Shown: positions 1 through 5,331 of the stretch, one piece after another
Layout: the number at the start of each line of letters is the position of its first letter
How positions within the stretch are numbered: the stretch's first letter is position 1
DNA from: Planctomycetota bacterium
GTDB lineage: Bacteria; Planctomycetota; Phycisphaerae; FEN-1346
Assembly: GCA_026386995.1 (NCBI GenBank)
Contig: JAPLMO010000237.1
Span: 1 to 10,072, forward strand
Direction: 5' to 3'
Length of the DNA stretch: 10,072 nucleotides
Position numbers and translations under genes: made by a program
Notes under the pieces: model-generated
Database searches by the model: none
The model's input: the letters and a program-made list of their open reading frames with translations, nothing else
What the model was told of the DNA's origin: nothing

Positions 1-366
1 CATCGCGATGCGGGTGCCCGGGACGGCCTTCAGGACCGCCCCCGCCGGCACCTTGACGGTCTCGGGCTTCTCGGAGTTCAGGACCACCATGCCGCCGGCT
101 TTCAGCCCCTCGAAGACGTTCACCGTCTCCAGCAGCGTGGGGTCCTGCACGATGCAGTAGTCGGGCGTGTGGATTTCCGAGCGGGCGCGGATGGCCTTGT
201 CCGACACGCGGCAGAAAGCCCGGACCGGGGCGCCCATGCGCTCCGACCCGAACGCCGGAAACGCCTGGCTCACAAAGCCGTCCTTGAACGCGGCCTTGGC
301 CAGGACTTCGGCGGCCGTCACGCTGCCCTGGCCGCCGCGACCGTGAAACCTGATCTCTTTAAGCAT
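1..366 (-). CDS. porG: 2-oxoacid:ferredoxin oxidoreductase, gamma subunit (probably pyruvate type), partial
   Basis: Gamma subunit of a pyruvate/2-oxoacid:ferredoxin oxidoreductase, the cytoplasmic enzyme that converts a 2-oxoacid plus CoA to acyl-CoA and CO2 and reduces ferredoxin. The window holds only residues 1-122; the gene runs off the left edge (the family is usually about 180-190 aa). Residues 8-17 read [10 protein letters not shown], the family's N-terminal glycine-rich motif. This is followed by [13 protein letters not shown] (37-48), typical of PorG, and [12 protein letters not shown] (68-79). The ATG at 366 is preceded by AGAGAGGA, a good ribosome binding site. A promoter and a CRP-like palindrome lie upstream, so this appears to be the first gene of its transcript, with other subunits probably to the left. 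Pyruvate over 2-oxoglutarate or 2-oxoisovalerate as substrate is a judgement from similarity and cannot be settled without the alpha and beta subunits. Confidence 0.9.
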   Translation of the reverse strand, partial: MLKEIRFHGRGGQGSVTAAEVLAKAAFKDGFVSQAFPAFGSERMGAPVRAFCRVSDKAIRARSEIHTPDYCIVQDPTLLETVNVFEGLKAGGMVVLNSEKPETVKVPAGAVLKAVPGTRIAM

Positions 367-431
367 GCCCTGTCGTCCTCTCTTCAAGGCTCGTAAACTG
401 CTGCCAAACTTCCCAGGTAAAAAGCCCGGCG

Positions 432-460
432 ATTCTATTGGAGGGTGCCGCGCAGGTCAA
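432..460 (-). promoter_or_regulatory. Sigma70-type promoter for the oxidoreductase gene
   Basis: Reading the minus strand, TTGACC (455-460) and TAGAAT (432-437) are separated by exactly 17 bases, each 5/6 to the sigma70 consensus. The predicted start site near 425 leaves a leader of about 59 nt before the ATG at 366. It is the best-matching promoter in the window. Confidence 0.65.
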
Positions 461-475
461 GGTGAATTCGCAGGA

Positions 476-493
476 CTGTGAAAATCATCACAG
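476..493. promoter_or_regulatory. CRP/FNR-family operator-like palindrome upstream of the oxidoreductase promoter
   Basis: CTGTGA-N6-TCACAG is a perfect interrupted palindrome, identical in its half-sites to the E. coli CRP consensus (TGTGA-N6-TCACA). Its centre, 484.5, lies about 60 bp upstream of the predicted start site (about 425). That is the spacing of class I CRP-dependent activation (centre near -61.5). Site and spacing are seen directly; which CRP/FNR-family protein binds is unknown. Confidence 0.55.
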
Positions 494-511
494 ATACCAC
501 GCGCGGTGCAC

Positions 512-536
512 AAAAAAGGCCTGCGGCAAGCCGCAA
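512..536 (-). terminator. Intrinsic terminator after arsC and the arsM remnant
   Basis: On the minus strand, just after the stop codon of the arsM-like remnant (539-541), a palindrome TGCGGC-TT-GCCGCA (522-535) is followed by GGCC and six T residues (512-517). The stem is short and the loop tight. The position between a gene end and the next gene's promoter supports a rho-independent terminator separating the arsenic genes from the oxidoreductase transcript. Confidence 0.6.
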
Positions 537-538
537 CT

Positions 539-733
539 TCACTTGACCGCCAGAATCGTCACGCTCGACGCCGCGCCGGCCAGCACATGCGAGAACGCCA
601 CCGGGTTGCCGCACGACAGGCCCAGGTCGGCCTCCGGCACGGGCTGCCTGGCCCCGCCTCCGCAACCGCACGAGCCTTGAGGCTGCGGGGCGCAGCACGA
701 GGGCGATGTCGTGCTAACCAGGAAACGATTCAA
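539..733 (-). pseudogene. Arsenite methyltransferase (ArsM-like) remnant with internal deletion
   Basis: The minus-strand frame directly after arsC encodes, to a TGA at 539-541, a Cys-rich stretch (PSCCAPQPQGSCGCGGG) followed by VPEADLGLSCGNPVAF. In the ArsM family, paired cysteines precede the very similar segment xPEGANLGLGCGNPxA, which leads into the SAM-binding motif (LDLGSGxG). Here that motif and some 200 expected residues are missing; after NPVAF only 17 more residues follow. The last of these, SSVTILAVK, resemble the usual C-terminal end of ArsM. The simplest reading is an in-frame internal deletion joining the N-terminus to the extreme C-terminus. The start is uncertain: 733 is a TTG overlapping the end of arsC and gives 64 aa; no ATG or good ribosome binding site is present. 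It could still be translated as a small Cys-rich, metal-binding peptide. Family assignment rests on recalled motifs. Confidence 0.6.
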
Positions 734-1136
734 CAAACTTGCGAATCTCGTCGCGTACGCGGCGATACGGGACGAGGGCGTCTTCTTCGGTCCTGGCGTC
801 GCACGCCAGCCGAGGCGGGTCCTCAAAGCCCGCGTGCACGGCCTTCGCCTTGCCGAGCCAGAGCGGGCACGATTCCCGCGCCCGGTCGCACACGGTGACG
901 ACGTAGTCGAAATCCACGCCCTCAAACTCCCGCACGTGCTTCGAGCGGTGGGCGGAGATGTCGACCCCCGCCTCGGCCATGACGCGCACCGCCCGCAGGT
1001 CCAGGCCGTGCGGGTCCACGCCCGCCGAGTGCGCCTCGATGAGGTCCCCCTTCAGGTGCCGCGCCCAACCCTCGGCCATCTGGCTGCGGCAGGCGTTGCC
1101 TGTGCAAAGGAAGAGGACCTTGAGTTTCCTGCCCAT
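714..1136 (-). CDS. arsC: Arsenate reductase, thioredoxin-coupled, low-molecular-weight phosphatase fold
   Basis: Reduces arsenate to arsenite in the cytoplasm, drawing electrons from thioredoxin through a cysteine relay. The 140-aa protein has the usual family length. The P-loop CTGNACR (C11 to R17, the CX5R motif of low-molecular-weight tyrosine phosphatases) carries the nucleophilic cysteine. The relay pair C83 and C90 is seven apart, as in the S. aureus pI258 enzyme, and D106 in FEDPP is the expected general acid. All catalytic residues are therefore present. I chose ATG 1136 because AGGAG sits 8 bases upstream; the upstream GTG at 1145 would overlap that site. The gene is followed by an arsM-like remnant and a terminator, so it looks like the surviving member of a small arsenic cassette. 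No arsR, arsB or acr3 is in the window. Confidence 0.92.
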   Translation of the reverse strand: MGRKLKVLFLCTGNACRSQMAEGWARHLKGDLIEAHSAGVDPHGLDLRAVRVMAEAGVDISAHRSKHVREFEGVDFDYVVTVCDRARESCPLWLGKAKAVHAGFEDPPRLACDARTEEDALVPYRRVRDEIRKFVESFPG

Positions 1137-1178
1137 CCAGCACACTCCTCGCTTGGCCGAGACCGTTCAGCCGCGCTA

Positions 1179-1207
1179 ATCATATCGTTTGCGGAGAGCG
1201 AGAACAA
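1179..1207 (-). promoter_or_regulatory. Candidate arsC promoter
   Basis: On the minus strand TATGAT (1179-1184, 5/6) lies 17 bases downstream of TTGTTC (1202-1207, only 3/6). The predicted leader is about 35 nt before the arsC ATG. The -10 is convincing, the -35 weak. No clear ArsR-type operator palindrome was seen overlapping it. Confidence 0.4.
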
Positions 1208-1251
1208 GTGACGCCGCCCCGTGTAACCGGCGCCCTACTACTACAACGCCA

Positions 1252-1352
1252 CTTTGCGCGACGGGTCTCCGTACCCGCCGCGCATGCCTCGTTTCCTGAG
1301 CGAGAACACCGCCCATTCGAGCGCGGTGGGTACGGAGACCCACCGCGCAAAG
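1252..1352. repeat. Inverted repeat of two 32-bp palindromic units
   Basis: The arms 1252-1283 and 1321-1352 are reverse complements at 29 of 32 positions, with a 37-bp spacer. Each arm is itself a palindrome with a core like GCGCGGTGGGT...ACCCACCGCGC (11-bp stem in the right arm). The DNA can therefore fold as two small hairpins or one large one. The element sits between the divergent arsC and lipoprotein promoters. A single related palindrome occurs at 9935-9966, suggesting a dispersed family. Confidence 0.8.
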
Positions 1353-1410
1353 GTTAAGTGGTACTACCCTGCTGCTCCGAAATGGGTCTCCACTCGGTGC
1401 GGGGCCAGGG

Positions 1411-1416
1411 TATAAT
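1411..1416 (+). promoter_or_regulatory. -10 element (TATAAT) of the lipoprotein promoter
   Basis: A perfect TATAAT lies 37 bases upstream of the ATG at 1454. It gives a predicted start near 1423 and a leader of about 30 nt. No good -35 hexamer is found 16-18 bases upstream (around 1387-1394), and there is no extended -10 TG, so an activator or an alternative sigma factor may be needed. Confidence 0.45.
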
Positions 1417-1453
1417 CTTTATTCAGTGTCGCGTACCCTTCAGGAGACTGCTC

Positions 1454-3445
1454 ATGAGAACATGGCGCGTTGCCTTGGTTGCTGCGCTGCTGGCCTGCGT
1501 TGCCCTTGCCGGGTGCACACCGCGGACGGTTGTCGTCCGGCAATATGGGTCGTACCCACCGCCCCCTCCGCAGCCTGTTTACGTCCCGGCGCCCGCTTCC
1601 GTTGCGCCCCCTCCGCAGCCTGTTTACGTCCCGGCGCCCGCCCCCGTTGCGCCCCCGCCGCCGGCGGCGCAGGTGGACGTGGAAGTGCTGACGCGCGGAC
1701 CCATGCACGAGGCATTCGGCGAACCGATCGTGTACGCCGCCCAAACGGCGATGGTGATCTCGCGTCCTCCGCCACCGCCCATCCAGGAACTTCCGCCCGA
1801 CGAGAGGCCGGCCGACCCGCGCATCGTATGGGTCCCGGGCTACTGGGCGTGGGACGACGACCGCGCCGATTTCCTGTGGGTGAGCGGGTGCTGGCGGTTC
1901 CCGCCGCCGGGTTACAGTTGGGTGCCCGGCTACTGGACGCAGGTGGCGAACGGATACCAGTGGGTTCCGGGGTTCTGGCTGGCGTTGCCGGCCCAGACGA
2001 TCGTGTACCAGGCGCCGCCACCAGCCAACCTTGAGGCCGGCCCGCCGGGGCCCCCGCCGGCCGACACCTACATCTGGGTTCCCGGGTACTGGTTCTGGAC
2101 CGGCTATCAGTACGTCTGGCAGCCTGGGCACTTTGCCATCGCGCAGCCGAACTGGGCCTGGATCCCGGCCCACTACGTGTACTCGCCGCGCGGGTGCATC
2201 TTCGTCGCGGGTTACTGGGACTACCCTATAGCGCGCCGGGGCATTCTGTTCGCGCCGGCCTGGTTCGGCCGAGGGGTCTACCTGCGGCCGGGGTTCCGCT
2301 ACTCGCCGGCGGTTGTCATCGACATGGACGTGCTCGTCATCAACCTGTTTGCGCGACCGCAGTACTGCCACTACTATTTCGGGGACTATTACGACGTGCG
2401 CTACACGAGCCTCGGGTTCCACGCGTGGTTCGAGTTCCGCGAGGATCACCGCTGGTACGATCCGATTGCGGCCCATGAGACATGGCGCCGGCGGCACGAC
2501 GACCCGATGTGGGAACGCCGCGAGCGAGAACGATTCGAACACCTCCGCCAGGACGCTGCCGCCCGCCCGCCTCGCACCTTTGCCGCCCAGCAGGCCGCGG
2601 TGGCGCGGCTTCCGAAACCCGAGCGCCAGGCGGCCCAGATCGCCCAGCCCCTGAGCCAGATGGTCGCGAAGCCTCCCGCAAAGATGCGGTTCGAGCAGAT
2701 CAACGACCGCGAGCGCCGGCAACTGGAGCAGCAGGCGACAGACGTGCATAAGTACCGAGAGGCCCGCGCAAAGTGGGAGACGCCCCCCGCCGCCGCAAAG
2801 GCGGGCAAGCCCCCTGCCCTGGTAGCGCCGCCCACGACGACCGGCGCGCCGCCACCCGCGGCTGCGGTCACGCCGCCTAGGGCTACCGTTGTGCCGCCCG
2901 CGGCTAAGGTCGGCCCGCCCAAGGTTACCGTTGCACCGCCAAAAGAAGTGCGTCAACCCGCGGAGATCAAGCCGCCGCCGGGCGTCCGCCGGCCGGAAAC
3001 AACCGGCGCACCGACTGTCGCAACGCCGCCCGTTGTCACCCCGCCGCCCGTAGCCGCGCCGCCCAAGGAGGTCCGGCAACCCGTGCTTCCGCCGGGCGGA
3101 ATCCTCAAGCCGGAAACGCCGCCGAAGGAAGTCCGTGCGCCCGCGGCGCCCGCGGGACCCGTCGCGCCGCCCAAAGAGGTCAAGCGACCCGAGGAAGCGC
3201 GGCAACCTGTTGCGCCAGCGGGGCCGGCTGCGCCGGTGAAGCGGCCTGAAGAAGTCCGTCAACCGCCTGCGCCGGAGAAGGTGAACATCCCGAAGCCGCC
3301 CATCTTGAGCAGGCCGCCGGTAATTCGCGAGGCCCCGCCGCCTCCGCGGCCCGAGCCGCCGAAGGCCGCCGCCCCGGTCACACCGAAAGTGGAACAGCCT
3401 GCGCCCGTCAGGGGCAAGGACGAGAAAGAAGACGGAAAGAGGTAG
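1454..3445 (+). CDS. Lipoprotein with WVPGYW repeats (YXWGXW family) and proline-rich tail
   Basis: A 663-aa probable envelope lipoprotein of unknown biochemical role. The start ATG 1454 has AGGAG 8 bases upstream and opens a signal peptide ending in the lipobox LAGC with C21. Residues 32-71 are Pro-rich and contain a 15-residue tandem repeat (PPPQPVYVPAPA...). Residues 126-255 hold about eight aromatic repeats spaced mostly 14-16 residues apart: WVPGYW 126, WVSGCW 142, WVPGYW 156, WVPGFW 170, WVPGYW 208, WQPGHF 222, WIPAHY 236 and VAGYW 251. This matches the YXWGXW repeat family. Residues 256-345 are Tyr/Trp/His-rich, 350-440 charged and probably helical, and 443-663 a Pro/Ala/Lys tail with five PPKEVR-like motifs (near 496, 536, 557, 572, 597) ending in KDEKEDGKR. 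The tail could span or bind the cell wall (inference). It is convergent with the ThuA gene. Confidence 0.85.
   Translation: MRTWRVALVAALLACVALAGCTPRTVVVRQYGSYPPPPPQPVYVPAPASVAPPPQPVYVPAPAPVAPPPPAAQVDVEVLTRGPMHEAFGEPIVYAAQTAMVISRPPPPPIQELPPDERPADPRIVWVPGYWAWDDDRADFLWVSGCWRFPPPGYSWVPGYWTQVANGYQWVPGFWLALPAQTIVYQAPPPANLEAGPPGPPPADTYIWVPGYWFWTGYQYVWQPGHFAIAQPNWAWIPAHYVYSPRGCIFVAGYWDYPIARRGILFAPAWFGRGVYLRPGFRYSPAVVIDMDVLVINLFARPQYCHYYFGDYYDVRYTSLGFHAWFEFREDHRWYDPIAAHETWRRRHDDPMWERRERERFEHLRQDAAARPPRTFAAQQAAVARLPKPERQAAQIAQPLSQMVAKPPAKMRFEQINDRERRQLEQQATDVHKYREARAKWETPPAAAKAGKPPALVAPPTTTGAPPPAAAVTPPRATVVPPAAKVGPPKVTVAPPKEVRQPAEIKPPPGVRRPETTGAPTVATPPVVTPPPVAAPPKEVRQPVLPPGGILKPETPPKEVRAPAAPAGPVAPPKEVKRPEEARQPVAPAGPAAPVKRPEEVRQPPAPEKVNIPKPPILSRPPVIREAPPPPRPEPPKAAAPVTPKVEQPAPVRGKDEKEDGKR
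1564..1640 (+). repeat. 45-bp tandem duplication inside the lipoprotein gene
   Basis: The stretch encoding PPPQPVYVPAPA occurs twice with a period of 45 bases (for example CAGCCTGTTTACGTCCCGG at 1571 and 1616). The copies are nearly identical at DNA level, so the duplication is recent or maintained by slippage. It lengthens the Pro-rich linker after the lipidated cysteine by 15 residues. Confidence 0.8.
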
Positions 3446-3477
3446 TCTGCAGCAAAAGCAAGTGGCCGGTAAACACT

Positions 3478-3503
3478 GTGGGCCGGGGCGAACCCCGGCC
3501 CAC
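3478..3503. terminator. Perfect GC-rich hairpin between convergent genes
   Basis: An 11-bp stem (GTGGGCCGGGG / CCCCGGCCCAC) closes a CGAA loop. It lies 33 bp after the lipoprotein stop and 27 bp after the ThuA stop on the other strand. It could terminate both transcripts, but there is no T-run on either side, so it may instead be a member of a dispersed GGGG-CGAA-CCCC hairpin family; a second, shorter one is at 4557-4572. Confidence 0.5.
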
Positions 3504-3529
3504 ATTCACTTATGGAAGCGGTGTAAGAA

Positions 3530-4351
3530 TTACTTCGCCGGCGCCGCCCACTTCACGGCGTTCGCCATGAGTTTCTGGACGTTCGGGTCCATGAAGACGG
3601 GGTTCGTCTCGTGGCCCGGCTGGAAGTAGAAGAACTTCGCCTTGCCCACGTCCCACGCCAGGCCCATGGCGGCATTGTCAATGCTGCCGTCCTTGACCTT
3701 GTGGAAACCGCTGAACACGAGCGACTTCGGCGGCGGCACGGCGTAGGGGTCGCTGTAGCGCTCTTCGTGCTTGAAGGTGAACTCGGCAGGCAGGCCCGCG
3801 GCAATGGGGTGCCGGGCGTCTTTCACCTTGACGGTGCAGGTCGTCGAGTCGCCCTTGTACGCGCCCCACGAGCACGGCGTGCCCATGAGGGCAAGGTTGG
3901 GCTTGGCGAAGTGCGACGAGTGGAGGGAGATGAAGCCCATCCCCTCGTCCTTGACGCGCTTGACGATCTTGCCGACGAGTTCGTCCTTGACGTTCTTGTG
4001 CCTCTGGTGGCCCCACCAGATGAGGACGTCGCACTTGGCCAGGACGCCGTCGGACAGGCCCTGGTCGGCGTCGGAGAGGTTGGCCACGACGACGTCCCAA
4101 CCCGTGAGGGATTTCTTAAGGCCGTCGGCGATAGCCCCGTTGATGTCGTTCGGGTAAACGTTCTTCGGCGCGGTGCCTTCGGACCAGACGACCACGGTCC
4201 GCATCCCGCCGCCACTCACGGCTGTCCTGGCCGCCATCGCCAGCGCCGTCGCACTCTTCGCGTCAGCCCCTTGCGCCGACTTGCCGAGCACGAGACCCCC
4301 CGCCGCAGCCACGCCCAACCCCAGAAGTGTCCGCCTGCTGATCTCTGTCAT
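3530..4351 (-). CDS. Tat-exported ThuA-domain protein
   Basis: A 273-aa protein of the ThuA (trehalose-utilisation-like, glutamine-amidotransferase fold) family. Its catalytic activity is not established, though relatives are often linked to sugar metabolism. Start ATG 4351 has GGGAG upstream. Residues 5-10 (SRRTLL) followed by a Gly/Ala-rich hydrophobic stretch to about 28 form a Tat signal, so it acts outside the cytoplasmic membrane. The ThuA domain spans about 51-270: RTVVVWSEG at 51, VLIWWGHQRH (109-118), GFISLHSSHF with H144, HPIAAGLP (181-188), EERYSDPY (197-203), PGHETNP with H247, and a C-terminal ANAVKWAAP, all in the family's usual order. An in-frame extension upstream of 4351 lacks sequence similarity and would bury the Tat signal. 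It appears monocistronic and convergent with the lipoprotein gene. Confidence 0.88.
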   Translation of the reverse strand: MTEISRRTLLGLGVAAAGGLVLGKSAQGADAKSATALAMAARTAVSGGGMRTVVVWSEGTAPKNVYPNDINGAIADGLKKSLTGWDVVVANLSDADQGLSDGVLAKCDVLIWWGHQRHKNVKDELVGKIVKRVKDEGMGFISLHSSHFAKPNLALMGTPCSWGAYKGDSTTCTVKVKDARHPIAAGLPAEFTFKHEERYSDPYAVPPPKSLVFSGFHKVKDGSIDNAAMGLAWDVGKAKFFYFQPGHETNPVFMDPNVQKLMANAVKWAAPAK

Positions 4352-4432
4352 TGCCGACTCCCAGTTCTTGCCAAGGGACCGGCGTCCGAGGCCGCGCGGC
4401 CCCGACCCGTTCGCCCGTATTTCCGGCGGATA

Positions 4433-4460
4433 ATGATACCACTTTGCGGGCGGCATACAA
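4433..4460 (-). promoter_or_regulatory. Candidate promoter of the ThuA gene
   Basis: On the minus strand TTGTAT (4455-4460) and TATCAT (4433-4438) are 16 bases apart. The -10 is 5/6 to consensus and the -35 only 3/6. This would give a leader of roughly 75 nt before ATG 4351. Confidence 0.35.
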
Positions 4461-4500
4461 GCGCGTGATGGCCGAGGTAAGGCTGCGCAACTCCCATGGC

Positions 4501-4553
4501 CTTCAGCCGCCGCAGGCGGCGATTGATCTGTAGCCTCGGGCGCAAGCCCGTGG
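4501..4553 (+). repeat. Left outer REP-like repeat
   Basis: It contains a hairpin GCCGCCGCAGGCGGC-like palindrome, then ATTGATCT, then GTAG (4530-4533), followed by CCT and a stem CGGGC-GCAA-GCCCG with a GNRA-type loop. A GTAG tetranucleotide at the 5' foot of a hairpin is the feature recognised by E. coli TnpA-REP. The reverse-complement copy is at 5150-5202. Confidence 0.75.
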
Positions 4554-4556
4554 AAC

Positions 4557-4572
4557 GCGGGGCGAACCCCGC
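4557..4572. repeat. Short GCGGGG-CGAA-CCCCGC hairpin
   Basis: A perfect 6-bp stem with a CGAA loop adjoins the left outer repeat. It has the same loop and core as the longer hairpin at 3478-3503. It is absent next to the right outer repeat, so it is not part of the symmetric structure. Confidence 0.6.
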
Positions 4573-4589
4573 ACCCCCTTTTTCCCTTT

Positions 4590-4606
4590 GAGCCCCATCG
4601 GGGCGA
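4590..4606 (+). repeat. Left inner inverted repeat of the transposase unit
   Basis: GAGCCCCATCGGGGCGA is a small hairpin (GCCCC/GGGGC), 16 bases beyond the transposase stop codon. It is the inverted partner of 5089-5105, with the three differences confined to the loop, as expected if the stem is under selection. Confidence 0.65.
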
Positions 4607-4622
4607 CTGAACTGCGGTCTCG

Positions 4623-5075
4623 TCAATCCCACACATATCGCGGGTCGTACTCAATCCCGTGGCGTTTGAGGAAGGCCAAGAACTCCTCTTCGAACGTCAC
4701 TTTCCTGTGATGCTCGACTTGCCGCTCGATATACCCGGCCACCTTGGGTACGTTGGACCGACTGACGCTGAACGCTCCGTATCCGCTCTGCCATGCGAAG
4801 TCTTGACTATCGGGGAACGTCTCGTGGGTCCACTTTGACGAAAGGCTCTTCCATTTGCGCACGGCCTCCGCCACGGAAACATCCGTTGTCAGGACGATCA
4901 GTCCGTGAATATGGTCGAGCGTTCCACCAATACACAATGCCCCCCCGAATTCGGCCCTGGCGATGCCCGACATGTATTCGTAGAGGCGCGGCCGGAACGA
5001 TTCGCGGATCGTCGGCAAGCGATCTTTTGTGCCGAAGATAACGTGGACGAGGAGGTTCGAGAAGGTGTGACCCAT
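4623..5075 (-). CDS. REP-associated / IS200-like Y1 (HUH) transposase
   Basis: A 150-aa single-strand DNA transposase of the Y1_Tnp superfamily, which nicks DNA at a hairpin foot through a tyrosine. The HUH motif is DHIHG (H55, H57) and the catalytic tyrosine is Y115 in GYIERQVEHH, with Q119 one helical turn on. The N-terminal LLVHVIFGTKDR (8-19), SSKW (79-82), FAWQSGYGAFSV (93-104) and the end GIEYDPRYVWD are hallmarks of the small IS200-like transposases frequent in Planctomycetota. Length is normal and no frame damage is seen, so it is probably functional. ATG 5075 has GAGGG upstream. No accessory TnpB gene accompanies it. Flanking nested inverted repeats support a REP-associated (RAYT) role rather than a free insertion sequence. 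Confidence 0.9.
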   Translation of the reverse strand: MGHTFSNLLVHVIFGTKDRLPTIRESFRPRLYEYMSGIARAEFGGALCIGGTLDHIHGLIVLTTDVSVAEAVRKWKSLSSKWTHETFPDSQDFAWQSGYGAFSVSRSNVPKVAGYIERQVEHHRKVTFEEEFLAFLKRHGIEYDPRYVWD

Positions 5076-5088
5076 GGTGCCCTCTCAA

Positions 5089-5105
5089 TCGCCCCTACGG
5101 GGCTC
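5089..5105 (-). repeat. Right inner inverted repeat of the transposase unit
   Basis: The complement reads GAGCCCCGTAGGGGCGA: same stem as 4590-4606 but loop GTA instead of ATC, so the strand carries GTAG. It begins 13 bases upstream of the transposase start codon and could also affect its translation or transcription. Confidence 0.65.
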
Positions 5106-5149
5106 GTGTGTGTTATGTTACAAATGGTAATGGATGGCGGTCATTTTGT

Positions 5150-5202
5150 CCACGGGCTTGCGCCCGAGGCTACAGATCAATTGCCGCCTGCAGCGGCTGA
5201 AA
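5150..5202 (-). repeat. Right outer REP-like repeat
   Basis: Reverse complement of 4501-4553 with two clear differences in the first palindrome (CCGC/CTGC and CGATT/CAATT), neither in the GTAG-footed GCAA hairpin. The orientation places the two hairpins pointing at each other across the transposase. Confidence 0.75.
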
Positions 5203-5283
5203 GCACAAGGCCCCACCCTACAGCATAATCAGGCAACACCCTGCAACCTCTGCAAAACTGGTCATTTTCCGTTTGCCGTTTGA

Positions 5284-5308
5284 TTGGTCATTGGTGCTTG
5301 GTCATTGG
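5284..5308 (+). repeat. Short direct repeat TTGGTCATTGG
   Basis: The 11-mer TTGGTCATTGG occurs at 5284-5294 and 5298-5308, period 14, in the AT-richer stretch between the mobile unit and the DUF362 stop codon. Two copies only; no function can be assigned. The remainder of 5204-5331 shows no gene. Confidence 0.6.
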
Positions 5309-5331
5309 ACATTTGCTTCTCGCGCGGCCCG

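Larger units (their letters stand above)
4501..5203 (-). mobile_element. REP-flanked IS200-like transposase unit (REPtron-like)
   Basis: A single Y1 transposase gene (4623-5075) lies inside two nested pairs of inverted repeats. The outer pair is 4501-4553 / 5150-5202, about 50 of 52 bases complementary. The inner pair is 4590-4606 / 5089-5105. The inner repeats lie 16 and 13 bases from the gene ends, giving near-symmetry. Classical IS200/IS605 elements lack terminal inverted repeats, whereas REP-associated transposases are typically bracketed by REPs in inverted orientation. The outer limits are those of the repeat; no target duplication is expected for this class. Confidence 0.7.

Noticed and set aside
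506..898. Plus-strand frame across the arsC region
   Set aside because: Arg-rich shadow of arsC and the arsM relic.
1358..1453. Start of the lipoprotein at 1358
   Set aside because: It would add 32 residues before the signal peptide and lie upstream of the TATAAT; ATG 1454 has AGGAG correctly spaced and begins a lipoprotein signal.
1364..3505. A 713-aa open frame antisense to the lipoprotein
   Set aside because: It is Arg/Gly-rich with no recognisable motif and is the mirror of a GC-rich repetitive gene that has a signal peptide, ribosome binding site and known repeats.
4352..4654. N-terminal extension of the ThuA protein by 101 residues
   Set aside because: It would place the Tat signal internally and runs into the repeat of the mobile unit; ATG 4351 has a proper ribosome binding site.
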